This document shows, piece by piece, positions 1-7,776 of a DNA stretch of 64,000 bases. The DNA is taken from NCBI RefSeq assembly GCF_014198605.1, contig NZ_JACIHU010000005.1. One strand, given 5' to 3'. Source of the DNA: Rhizobium etli_C. GTDB lineage: Bacteria > Pseudomonadota > Alphaproteobacteria > Rhizobiales > Rhizobiaceae. The stretch's first letter is position 1. Every line of letters starts with the position of its first letter. The notes beneath the pieces are model-generated. The model saw only the letters and a program-made list of their open reading frames with translations. It searched no databases and had not been told where the DNA came from. The position numbers were made by a program, and so were the translations under genes.

Positions 1-381
1 CAGCGCCGCCGCCCTCGTTCAGTGAGTGGGCTTATAGAACCAACCCCTTTTCCAAGTCAACAGCCATACCAAAAGTTTTTTGACATTTTTGTAACAGGTT
101 GATTCGGCATGTATTTTTCCCCGCGCCTTTATCCACAGCCGGCGTTTTCGGAGCAGATTTCCGAAAATTCTTTTACCGCTCGATAAAAAAATCAGCGGAA
201 ACCGGCTTTCAACCGGCAAAAGATGACAGGAAAACAGTGGCTTGGGCGAATTTATGGTTAACGGAGGATTAAGCCGCTTCCGGCCGCAGGCTTTAAATTT
301 CCGTCACAAATCAACGGCGGACATTTCGGAACCTATCGGCGTCTGGCGTGTTGTCTTTCCCATTGAAGAAAGGAGACCGAC
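1..381. other. Gene-free left edge
   Basis: No convincing coding frame is present. The first 240 bases are richer in A and T than the rest of the window, with several T runs, and look like an intergenic or promoter region whose partner gene lies to the left of the window. The last 55 bases hold a stress-type promoter for the next gene, listed separately. Confidence 0.5.
328..352 (+). promoter_or_regulatory. Candidate EcfG (general stress) promoter
   Basis: GGAAC (328-332), a 16-base spacer and TGTT (349-352) match the alphaproteobacterial EcfG/RpoE2 consensus GGAAC-N16/17-cGTT except for the first base of the -10 box. It lies about 30 bases before the start codon of the small membrane-anchored gene at 382, so it would place that gene in the PhyR-NepR-EcfG general stress regulon. 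The match is read directly; the regulation is inferred. Confidence 0.6.
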
Positions 382-720
382 ATGGCTGCCAACACCGACG
401 ATATCAGAGCATCTGTCAGCAAGGACATTGCTGCGCTCCAGCAGGAAGTATCCCGCCTGCAGAAGATGATTTCCGCCCAGGGCGCCGAGGCCTATTATGA
501 AGTGCGCGGCCGCGCCGGCAAGGTCTATGATGAGGCCCTGCCCCGCGCCAAGAATGCGGTCGCCCAGATCAGGGCCGAAGGGGCCGCTGCTGCCGGTGCT
601 GCCCGCGAGCATCCGGCTGCCACGACAACGGCGCTGATGCTTGCCGGCGCACTTGGTTTCCTCGCCGGATATCTTCTTTCCGGCAGCCCGCAGCCGCAGC
701 ATCGCCATTGGTGGCGCTAA
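382..720 (+). CDS. DUF883/ElaB-like membrane-anchored small protein
   Basis: This 112-residue protein has a charged, probably helical N-terminal half (residues 1-75, rich in Ala, Glu, Lys and Arg) and one C-terminal membrane helix at about 80-100, followed by a short polar tail ending HRHWWR. That layout matches the ElaB/YqjD/YgaM (DUF883) group, whose E. coli members sit in the inner membrane and bind ribosomes in stationary phase. An AAGGAGA site lies six bases before the ATG. The EcfG-type promoter upstream fits a stationary-phase or stress role. The family call is from layout rather than a strong motif. Confidence 0.75.
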   Translation: MAANTDDIRASVSKDIAALQQEVSRLQKMISAQGAEAYYEVRGRAGKVYDEALPRAKNAVAQIRAEGAAAAGAAREHPAATTTALMLAGALGFLAGYLLSGSPQPQHRHWWR

Positions 721-750
721 TCCCCCTGCATCCGCTAAAAAATCATATTT

Positions 751-790
751 TTACGCAGCCCGCCGATCTATTTTTCGGCAGGTTGCGTAA
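751..790. promoter_or_regulatory. Long imperfect hairpin between two small genes
   Basis: Arms at 751-766 and 775-790 begin TTACGCA and end TGCGTAA; 14 of 16 positions pair around an 8-base loop. It begins 30 bases after the stop of the preceding gene. There is no clear T run after it, so it may be a transcription end, an RNA processing site or an operator for the next gene. Confidence 0.4.
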
Positions 791-861
791 ATGCTTAGGT
801 CTTAGAAAAACCAATTTTTAATGCAAGCAAGGGACCATAAAAAAACGAAAGGGAGGACAAC

Positions 862-1068
862 ATGGAAAACAAGAGGGCCAATTGCATCATTGAAGTCAGC
901 GTCGATGGCGTTAACGGCCGTTACGCGGTCGGCATCATGAATATGCGTCAGGCACTCGAACTGCCGGAAATGCCAAGCCTATCTTATACGCATCCCGACC
1001 CCGTCAAAGCCGCTGCCGGCATCGTCGTCAGCCGCAAGGAGCTGGCCGGATTCATGGCCTGCCGCTGA
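862..1068 (+). CDS. Small conserved-looking hypothetical protein
   Basis: I do not recognise this 68-residue protein. A strong GGGAGG site five bases before the ATG supports translation. It is soluble, with no signal peptide or membrane segment, and has alternating hydrophobic residues near the N terminus (IIEVSVDGVNGRYAVG) that suggest a small beta-rich domain. It stands alone between a stress-type membrane protein and an RNA-modification gene, with about 140 bases free on either side, so it probably has its own promoter. Confidence 0.6.
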   Translation: MENKRANCIIEVSVDGVNGRYAVGIMNMRQALELPEMPSLSYTHPDPVKAAAGIVVSRKELAGFMACR

Positions 1069-1217
1069 GACAGCGTAACTCTTCATGCCCTGACCGTGCT
1101 TTGTCACAAGCGCTGACGGCAGTCTGCAGCCATCGTTCCTTCGATATAGTTCGCCGAGCTGGAATCCTTGTGCCGTTCATGCCAAGAAGCGGCATCGAAG
1201 CAGCACAGGGATAGCAG

Positions 1218-2021
1218 ATGAAGGACCGGCGCCCATCGCCTAAAACGCGCGAGCGGCCAAAGCCTGCCGCCGATGCTGCCGGCAAGCGGGTCACCCTTCC
1301 CCGCGCCCTTTCCAAGCTCGGTTATTGCTCCCGCACCCAGGCAGAACGACTGATTGCCGAGAGCCGCGTCTCCGTCGACGGCCGCACGGTCAACGATCCC
1401 TCAGCATGGGTCGACCTTGTGACGGCCAAGATCAGCGTCGACGGCCTCCCTATCGCCGCCGAGGCAAAAATCTATCTGATGCTGAACAAACCGCGCGGGC
1501 TCGTCACCACCCGCCACGATCCCGAAGGCAGGCCGACGGTTTATGATTGCCTCAAGGATTTCGACATCCCGCATCTCTCTCCGGTCGGCCGGCTCGACAA
1601 GGCGAGCGAAGGACTGCTGCTTTTCACCAACGACACCGAATTCGCGCAGATCCTCCTCGATCCGATCACGCATGTGACGAAGACCTATCACGTCCAGATC
1701 GACCGCATCATCGATGACGAGGCGATTGCGGCGATGACATCGGGCATCCGCCACGACGGCGAGTTGCTGACGGCAACCGCGGTGCGGCGCCTGCGCCAGG
1801 GTGACAGGAACTCATGGATCGAGGTCGAGCTCGATGAAGGCCGCAATCGCCAGATCCGCCGCATGCTGGAGGCACTCGGCACTGAATGTTTGCGCCTCGT
1901 CCGGGTCGCAATCGGCGGGCTCGAACTCGGCGAACTCGCAAAAGGCGCCGCACGTGCGTTGTCTGCGGCGGAATTGCAGGCGCTCCGCCGAAGTGCCGGC
2001 ATGGAAAGGGCGAGACGTTGA
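1218..2021 (+). CDS. Pseudouridine synthase, RsuA/RluB family
   Basis: The 267-residue protein isomerises uridine to pseudouridine in rRNA. An S4 RNA-binding domain occupies about residues 26-75 (start LPRALSKLGYCSRTQAERLI). The catalytic domain follows, with motif GRLDKASEGLLLFTND carrying the nucleophilic Asp127 and the late motif EGRNRQIRRMLEALG. This is the RsuA/RluB/RluE/RluF branch. The short basic N-terminal tail resembles RluB (23S rRNA), but the exact target cannot be assigned from sequence. Its stop overlaps the likely start of the next gene (TTGA), so the two are translationally coupled. Confidence 0.88.
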   Translation: MKDRRPSPKTRERPKPAADAAGKRVTLPRALSKLGYCSRTQAERLIAESRVSVDGRTVNDPSAWVDLVTAKISVDGLPIAAEAKIYLMLNKPRGLVTTRHDPEGRPTVYDCLKDFDIPHLSPVGRLDKASEGLLLFTNDTEFAQILLDPITHVTKTYHVQIDRIIDDEAIAAMTSGIRHDGELLTATAVRRLRQGDRNSWIEVELDEGRNRQIRRMLEALGTECLRLVRVAIGGLELGELAKGAARALSAAELQALRRSAGMERARR

Positions 2022-2731
2022 CGGATATGACGGAGATGGCTCCGCACGACTTCTGGCAGGAAATGCATCCACCCGGCACCTTTCGCGACGATCGGGAATT
2101 CACCTCCTTCTACGTCGCCACACTGCAAGACGGTCGCCAGCTTCGCCTGCCGATCCGCGCGCTGGGAGATGGTGAGCACGCCCTCGCCTCACTGATCGTC
2201 AACCAGGCAAGCTTCGCCGTGCTCGAGGCGCTGGCCGAAGACCTCGCCGAAAAGATCCGGCCCATGCGCATCGATGTCGTCGCCGGCCTGCCGACGCTTG
2301 GCCTGACGCTTGCCGCGGCAGTCGCGCAGAAGCTCGGCCACGCCCGCTACGTCCCGCTCGGCACCTCGCGCAAATTCTGGTACCGCGACGAACTCTCCGT
2401 TGCCCTGTCCTCGATCACGACGCCGACACAGGAAAAGCGTCTCTATATTGATCCGCGCATGCTGCCGCTGCTGAGCGGGCGGCGCGTCGGCCTGATTGAT
2501 GACGTCATTTCCAGCGGCGCATCGATCGTCTCGGGTCTTAATCTGCTGACGGCCTGCGGCATTGAGCCCGTCGTCATCGGTGCGGCCATGCTGCAATCTG
2601 AGCGCTGGCGTGAAAGCCTCGCAGCCGCCGGGCCGCAATGGATCACGCGCATCGTCGGCGTATTCACAACGCCCATTCTGAAGCGCAACGCCGCCGGCCG
2701 GTGGCAGGCACCCGCACGAGCGCAGAGATGA
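2018..2731 (+). CDS. Phosphoribosyltransferase family protein
   Basis: This protein of about 237 residues is a type I PRTase-fold protein. The PRPP-binding loop is visible as VGLIDDVISSGASIVSG in the second half, and the segment DVVAGLPTLGLTLAAAVAQ resembles the hood/early loop of adenine- or orotate-type PRTases. The substrate is not evident; it could be a purine salvage enzyme or a regulator. I chose TTG at 2018 because AAAGGG lies seven bases upstream and it overlaps the preceding stop; ATG at 2027 is the alternative. Confidence 0.75.
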   Translation: MTDMTEMAPHDFWQEMHPPGTFRDDREFTSFYVATLQDGRQLRLPIRALGDGEHALASLIVNQASFAVLEALAEDLAEKIRPMRIDVVAGLPTLGLTLAAAVAQKLGHARYVPLGTSRKFWYRDELSVALSSITTPTQEKRLYIDPRMLPLLSGRRVGLIDDVISSGASIVSGLNLLTACGIEPVVIGAAMLQSERWRESLAAAGPQWITRIVGVFTTPILKRNAAGRWQAPARAQR

Positions 2732-2872
2732 GGATTGTTCGATCTTTGCCGGCAGGCGCCTCTGTACAGCCGGTGAGGAACGATTACAGTCCGCTCGACG
2801 CGTGTCACCCGGAAGTGTGCAGCGGTTTCGGGATAGCGACATATTTCAATCGATGAAACACCGGATCTGCCC

Positions 2873-4615
2873 ATGTCGTTCGAGCAAGCATCCCTGCTGA
2901 TCCTTCTGCTGGCGATGCTCGTTCTCTTCTCCTTCGAGCGCATCCGCATCGAGGTGGTTGCGATTGCCGGCCTGCTCGCCGGTTATGCGCTCGGCCTTTA
3001 TCCGGCCGACCAGATTTTCGCGGGCTTCGCCAGCCCCGTCGTCATCACCGTCATTGAAATCCTGTTGATCGTTCAGGTGCTGGCGCGCGCCAAGCTCTTC
3101 GACAATCTCGCCGCGCGTTGGGCGGCCGCAAGACCGTCGCCCTTCAAGGTCATCTCAGGCACGTCCTCGCTCGCCGGCTTCATTTCCATCTTCATGAACA
3201 ATATCGGCGCCTTTGCGATCACGCTGCCGGTGGCGCTGCGGCTCGGCGTAGCGCTATCGATCCCTCGCCGTCAGCTCGTCATGCCAGTCTCGTTTGCAGC
3301 CCTGCTCGGCGGTCTGGTCTCGCTGATCGGCACGCCGGCCAACCTGCTCGTCAGCGACGCACTCGCCAAGGCAACCGGCGCGGGTTTTCGCTTCTTCGAT
3401 TTCGCCTATGTCGGCCTGCCGGTCGCAATCGCCGGCATTCTGCTCATCGCCTTTCGCGTCCGGCGCCTGTTTCCGGAACCGGGCGCAGCGCCGGCAACGA
3501 TCTCCCCAGGTACGCGCCGCATCGTCGTCGAACGTCGCGTCCCGGACGCTTCTCCGCTGATCGGCACCCGGCTTTCCGAGTGTCCAACCCGCTTCGCCAT
3601 CAAGCCGCATGCGCTGATCCGTGGCGACAGTTTCGTTTTTGGCCCGCTCGACCAGTCGGTCATCAACGCTGGCGACGTGCTACTGGCCGAAGGCGCCGAT
3701 GGCGTCTTCGCCGGCCTTGCCGCCGCACAGGCGCTAATCGCCGATATCCATCCGCATGGTCTGCCGCCGGATTTTACCCGAGTCGAAACCGTCGTGATGC
3801 CGGAAAGCACGCTGATCGGTTCGCGCGTCCGCTCGCTCGAAGTCTTTCACCATCGCGGCATCGCAGTCACTGCTCTTTCCATGCGTATCCCGCGCATCGA
3901 AGGCCGCTTCCTCGACTTGCAGCTCTCGATCGGCGATATTTTGACGCTGGAAGGGCCGCGCATGGCCATTGCCGAAGCGTTGGAGGAAAGCGAGTGCCTG
4001 CCACTCGCCCCGACGGCTTCAGCCGAACCGGCCCTCCTCTCCTGGCGGCCCTTCGGGCTGTTTGCCTGCGCCGTCGCTGCGTCGGCGGCCGGCTTGCATC
4101 CCGAGGTCGCTTTTGCCGGCGTCGTGCTCGTCCTCGCCCTGCTCAACCATCTCAATATCCGCCAGGCGATGGCCGATCTCAACTGGCCGATCATCATCAT
4201 GCTCGCGGCGATGATCCCAATCGGCCAGGCGGTGGCAGGCACCGGCGCAGCGGAAGCGATCGCCGGCTGGCTGAGCCTCGTCGTGCCGATCAGCCATCCG
4301 CTTTCCGGTATCGCCCTCATCCTCTTCCTTGCCATGGCGCTGACACCCTTCGTCAACAATGCGACGGTCGCAATCGTGCTGGCGCCGATCGCACTGGAAT
4401 TCGCTAGGACCGGCCGGCATGCGCCCGACGCCTATCTGATCGCGGTCGCGGTCGGCGCCTCTCTCGATTTCCTGACGCCCTTCGGCCATCACAACAATAC
4501 GCTTGCAATGGGCATTGGCGGCTACCGTTTTAGCGATTTCCTGCGCGCCGGCTGGCCGCTCGCCGCCGCAAGTTATGCCCTGGCTCTGTTTCTCCTGGCT
4601 CTGTTCTGGCTGTGA
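2873..4615 (+). CDS. SLC13/DASS-type anion permease with two RCK_C domains
   Basis: This 580-residue polytopic membrane protein belongs to the ArsB/NhaD - citrate transporter (IT) superfamily. An N-terminal membrane half (about 1-195) carries MNNIGAF and LIGTPANLLV, the substrate/Na-site signature of this group. Two soluble TrkA-C (RCK_C) domains occupy about 205-290 and 298-385. A second membrane half carries FVNNATVAIVLAPIALEF and ends with the HHNNTLAMG segment. Homologues move sulfate, dicarboxylates or other anions; the ion here is unknown. The next gene starts a few bases before or after its stop. Confidence 0.85.
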   Translation: MSFEQASLLILLLAMLVLFSFERIRIEVVAIAGLLAGYALGLYPADQIFAGFASPVVITVIEILLIVQVLARAKLFDNLAARWAAARPSPFKVISGTSSLAGFISIFMNNIGAFAITLPVALRLGVALSIPRRQLVMPVSFAALLGGLVSLIGTPANLLVSDALAKATGAGFRFFDFAYVGLPVAIAGILLIAFRVRRLFPEPGAAPATISPGTRRIVVERRVPDASPLIGTRLSECPTRFAIKPHALIRGDSFVFGPLDQSVINAGDVLLAEGADGVFAGLAAAQALIADIHPHGLPPDFTRVETVVMPESTLIGSRVRSLEVFHHRGIAVTALSMRIPRIEGRFLDLQLSIGDILTLEGPRMAIAEALEESECLPLAPTASAEPALLSWRPFGLFACAVAASAAGLHPEVAFAGVVLVLALLNHLNIRQAMADLNWPIIIMLAAMIPIGQAVAGTGAAEAIAGWLSLVVPISHPLSGIALILFLAMALTPFVNNATVAIVLAPIALEFARTGRHAPDAYLIAVAVGASLDFLTPFGHHNNTLAMGIGGYRFSDFLRAGWPLAAASYALALFLLALFWL

Positions 4616-4701
4616 TGCGATACTTGGCGCCTGACTTGACTTCCCCCGCGATGAAACTAGAGCAGAAAACCTTCACCCAAACACAAGGACAGTCGAGCGC
4701 C

Positions 4702-5646
4702 GTGCGAATCCTCTCCGAAGCCCATTTCCCCGAATTGCCGAATTATTATCGCGGCAAGGTGCGCGAGAATTACGACCTTCCGGACGGGCGCCGCATCATC
4801 ATCAGCACCGACCGGCTGAGTGCCTTCGACCGCATTCTCACCTGCATTCCCTATAAGGGCCAGGTACTGACGCAGACCGCGCGTTATTGGTTTGAGGCAA
4901 CGAAGGATATCTGCCCAAACCACGTCATCAACTATCCCGATCCGAATGTCGTCATCGGCAAACGGCTCGACATCCTGCCGGTCGAGATCGTCGTGCGCGG
5001 TTACCTTGCCGGCACCACCGGCACCTCGATCCTGACGCTTTACAAGAAAGGTGAGCGGGAAATGTACGGCATGCGCCTGCCGGATGGCATGCGCGACAAC
5101 CAGATTCTGCCCGAACCCGTCATTACGCCGACCAGCAAGGAATTCGACGGCGGTCATGACGAGCCGCTGACGCCTGCCGAAATCGTCAGCCGCGGCCTTC
5201 TGACCAAGGAGGAGTGGGAGACGCTATCCGGATATGCGCTTGCACTCTTTGCCCGCGGCCAGGCAATGGCCGCAGAACGCGGCCTGATCCTCGTCGACAC
5301 CAAATATGAATTCGGCACCGACGGCGACGGCAACATCATCCTCGCCGATGAGATCCACACACCTGACAGCAGCCGCTACTGGCTCGCCGAAAGCTATCCG
5401 GCAAGTTTTGCCGCCGGAAAACGGCCGGAAAGTTTCGACAAGGATTTCGTCCGCGCCTGGGTGGCTGAACGTTGCGATCCCTATAAGGACGAAATCCCCG
5501 AAATTCCCCTCGAGCTGATCGAGCAGACCTCGGCCGTCTACATCAAGGCCTACGAGTCGATCACCGGCGAACGCTTTGTTCCCGACGACAGCGGCGAGAC
5601 GCCGCTTGCCCGTGTCCGAAACAACCTCTCCCGCTATTTCCCTTGA
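4702..5646 (+). CDS. purC: SAICAR synthase (phosphoribosylaminoimidazole-succinocarboxamide synthase)
   Basis: PurC joins CAIR and aspartate with ATP in de novo purine synthesis. Clear family motifs are YRGKVRENYDLPDGR at the N terminus, STDRLSAFD, IVVRGYLAGT, GLILVDTKYEFG and the ADEIHTPDSSRYW segment. From the GTG at 4702 it has 314 residues, within the longer class of bacterial PurC. The frame is open back to 4612 (ATG at 4651 also possible), but homology begins at RILSEAHFPELP and AAGGAC lies upstream of the GTG. Many rhizobia have a second, shorter purC elsewhere; this could be the extra copy. Confidence 0.9.
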   Translation: MRILSEAHFPELPNYYRGKVRENYDLPDGRRIIISTDRLSAFDRILTCIPYKGQVLTQTARYWFEATKDICPNHVINYPDPNVVIGKRLDILPVEIVVRGYLAGTTGTSILTLYKKGEREMYGMRLPDGMRDNQILPEPVITPTSKEFDGGHDEPLTPAEIVSRGLLTKEEWETLSGYALALFARGQAMAAERGLILVDTKYEFGTDGDGNIILADEIHTPDSSRYWLAESYPASFAAGKRPESFDKDFVRAWVAERCDPYKDEIPEIPLELIEQTSAVYIKAYESITGERFVPDDSGETPLARVRNNLSRYFP

Positions 5647-5756
5647 AAAAGGCGACACACGAAACCGCCGGGCCAAGCACCGGCTTGGCAGCTTTCGTGC
5701 AATCGAGCTAGCATCGGCTAAAAAAGGGATATCGGGCGCGGCCCGGCGGGGGACAG

Positions 5757-6359
5757 ATGGTGAGAAGGCCGAGACGCAAGGCCGAGGAAACCCGACAGGA
5801 CATCCTGTCCATGGCGGAGATGCTGTTTCGCGAGCGCGGCTACGTCGCCGTGTCGATCGCCGATATCGCCGGCGCGCTCAACATGTCGCCCGCCAATGTC
5901 TTCAAGCATTTCCGTTCCAAGGTCGCACTGGTCGACGCCATCGCCGGACGCCATCTCGACAACGCCGCCGAGCGTTTCCTCCCTCTCGACCAGGACATGC
6001 CCGCGAAAGAACAGCTGTTGCGCTTCGTCCTGCGGCTGCTCGAGGGCCATCTGCAGGACATCCAGAAGAGCCCCTATATCTTCGAAATGGTGCTTTCGAC
6101 CATCGAGGCCAAACTCGAAGCCGGCAATCGCTATCGCGCCCGCATCGAAGAAAAACTCGGTGAGATAATCCGCAAGGGCATGGCGGAAGGACGCTACCAC
6201 TGCCGTGATCCCGAGCACGCGGCACATACCGTCGCCGATGTGCTGGCTTGCGTGCTGCACCCTATCCTCATCGTCCGCGACGACAAGGAGACGCTGGTGC
6301 AGCGCGCCGGGGAAATCGTCGGCTTCGTCGATGCCGCACTGCAAAATAGCGCTTGCTAA
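5757..6359 (+). CDS. TetR family transcriptional regulator
   Basis: The 200-residue protein has a canonical TetR N-terminal helix-turn-helix at about residues 10-56 (TRQDILSMAEMLFRERGY, then VSIADIAGALNMSPANVFKHF). The all-helical ligand domain follows. It lies directly upstream of, and in the same direction as, a complete RND efflux set, which is the usual position of the local repressor. Inverted repeats that could be its operator lie just after the gene. The inducer cannot be told from sequence. Confidence 0.9.
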   Translation: MVRRPRRKAEETRQDILSMAEMLFRERGYVAVSIADIAGALNMSPANVFKHFRSKVALVDAIAGRHLDNAAERFLPLDQDMPAKEQLLRFVLRLLEGHLQDIQKSPYIFEMVLSTIEAKLEAGNRYRARIEEKLGEIIRKGMAEGRYHCRDPEHAAHTVADVLACVLHPILIVRDDKETLVQRAGEIVGFVDAALQNSAC

Positions 6360-6370
6360 GTGACGATTGC

Positions 6371-6390
6371 TGACTTACGTCACTTCGTAA
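6371..6390. promoter_or_regulatory. Candidate operator for the efflux operon
   Basis: Two overlapping inverted repeats occur in the 157-base gap between the TetR gene and the efflux adaptor: TGAC-4-GTCA (6371-6382) and TTACG-6-CGTAA (6375-6390). Their size and place suit a TetR dimer site over the efflux promoter. The symmetry is seen; binding is inferred. Confidence 0.45.
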
Positions 6391-6516
6391 AGCTTTTCTT
6401 AGACTCGGATAATGGCACGTGAAGCCAGATTAATCCTGACGCTTATATAAGCCTGCGCCCGGCCCGGCCGAGCCCGTGGATCGAATGGCGATTGCCACCG
6501 CATGAGGGAATTCAGA

Positions 6517-7728
6517 ATGATACGGCGTGCCCTGCTCATCTCCTCGGCCCTGGTGGCGGGCGCCTTGCTTGGCGCCTGCAGCGACAACGCCGGCAAGCCT
6601 GCCGGCAATGCCGGCGCAGGCGCGCCGCAGCAGGCAACGCCGGTCGGCGTGGTCGCGCTGAAGAAGGCCAGTTTTCCTGTTACCACAATCCTCCCCGGCC
6701 GCGCCGAAGCCTTCCAGACGGCCGATATCCGGCCGCAGGTGAGCGGCATCATCCGCGAGATCGCCTTCAGGGAAGGCGGCGAGATCAAGAAGGGCGACCT
6801 TCTCTATCAGATCGAGGATGCGCCCTATATCGCCGCCGTCGAGCAAGCCAAGGCGGCAATCGCCAAGGCCGAAGCGAGCGTGCCGAGCGCTGAAAGTAAC
6901 CTTGAACGCTACCAGCGCCTCGTCGGCAGCGGAGCCACGCAGATCGAATACGAGACAGCCAGGACGACACTTCTTCAGGCGAAAGCCGAGGTCGAGTCGG
7001 CAAAGGCAGCGCTTTCCGCCGCGCAGATCGATCTCGATCACACCAAGATCGTCGCGCCCTTCGACGGCATCATCGACCAGACGGCCTATAATGTCGGCAA
7101 CGTCGTCTCGGCCAACCAGACGACGGCGCTGACGACGATCCGCCAGCTCGACCCGATCTATATCTCGCTGACGGAATCGAGCACCAACCTCTTAAGGCTG
7201 CGCGATGCCATGGCAGCCGGCGATATCAAGGGCGCGGAGAACGTCGCCTTCCACCTGATTCTCGAAAACGGCAAGGAATACAACCAGCAGGGCAAGCTCG
7301 ACATGTCGAAGCAGGTCGTCAGCGAGACGACCGGCACTTTCATCATCCGCGTGCTCTTCCCCAATCCCGATCGTGTCGTCCTGCCCGGCATGTATGTCCG
7401 CGCAACCGTCGAGCTCGGGGCCGAGACCGGTTATGCGCTGCCGCAGCTGGCGACAAGCCGTGACGCCAACGGCCGGCTGACGGCGCAATTCGTTGCCGCC
7501 GACGGCAAGGTCGAAACCCGGGCCTTCGAGAACAGCTCGCCGTCCAACAATTCCTGGCTGTTGACCGAAGACATCAAGGACGGCGATCAGCTGATCGTCA
7601 CCGGCCTGCAGTCGGTCACGGCAGGCATGCCGGTAACGCCGGTTCCGATGAAGATCAATGACAACGGCGTGGTCGTGCCTGCCGAGCAGCCCGCGGCCGG
7701 TGACGCTGAGAAGCCCGCAGCGAAATAA
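6517..7728 (+). CDS. RND efflux periplasmic adaptor (AcrA/MexA type lipoprotein)
   Basis: The 403-residue membrane fusion protein links the inner membrane RND pump to the outer membrane channel. The ATG at 6517 has GAGGGA seven bases upstream. A lipoprotein signal ends in LLGAC (Cys21). The barrel-sandwich hybrid half begins with ADIRPQVSGIIREIAF. A helical hairpin (about 100-165) comes next, then the second lipoyl half (HTKIVAPFDGIIDQT) and the beta-barrel and membrane-proximal domains. It starts the adaptor-pump-channel series and probably is repressed by the upstream TetR protein. Substrates are unknown. Confidence 0.93.
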   Translation: MIRRALLISSALVAGALLGACSDNAGKPAGNAGAGAPQQATPVGVVALKKASFPVTTILPGRAEAFQTADIRPQVSGIIREIAFREGGEIKKGDLLYQIEDAPYIAAVEQAKAAIAKAEASVPSAESNLERYQRLVGSGATQIEYETARTTLLQAKAEVESAKAALSAAQIDLDHTKIVAPFDGIIDQTAYNVGNVVSANQTTALTTIRQLDPIYISLTESSTNLLRLRDAMAAGDIKGAENVAFHLILENGKEYNQQGKLDMSKQVVSETTGTFIIRVLFPNPDRVVLPGMYVRATVELGAETGYALPQLATSRDANGRLTAQFVAADGKVETRAFENSSPSNNSWLLTEDIKDGDQLIVTGLQSVTAGMPVTPVPMKINDNGVVVPAEQPAAGDAEKPAAK

Positions 7729-7776
7729 TCGCTTCGAGCCCGCATCGTCACCGTCTCAGCCGCACAGGAACAACCG

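Noticed and set aside
19..219. Minus-strand open frame at the left edge
   Set aside because: There is no ribosome site, the residue mix is unlike the neighbouring genes, and the AT-rich composition suits a promoter region.
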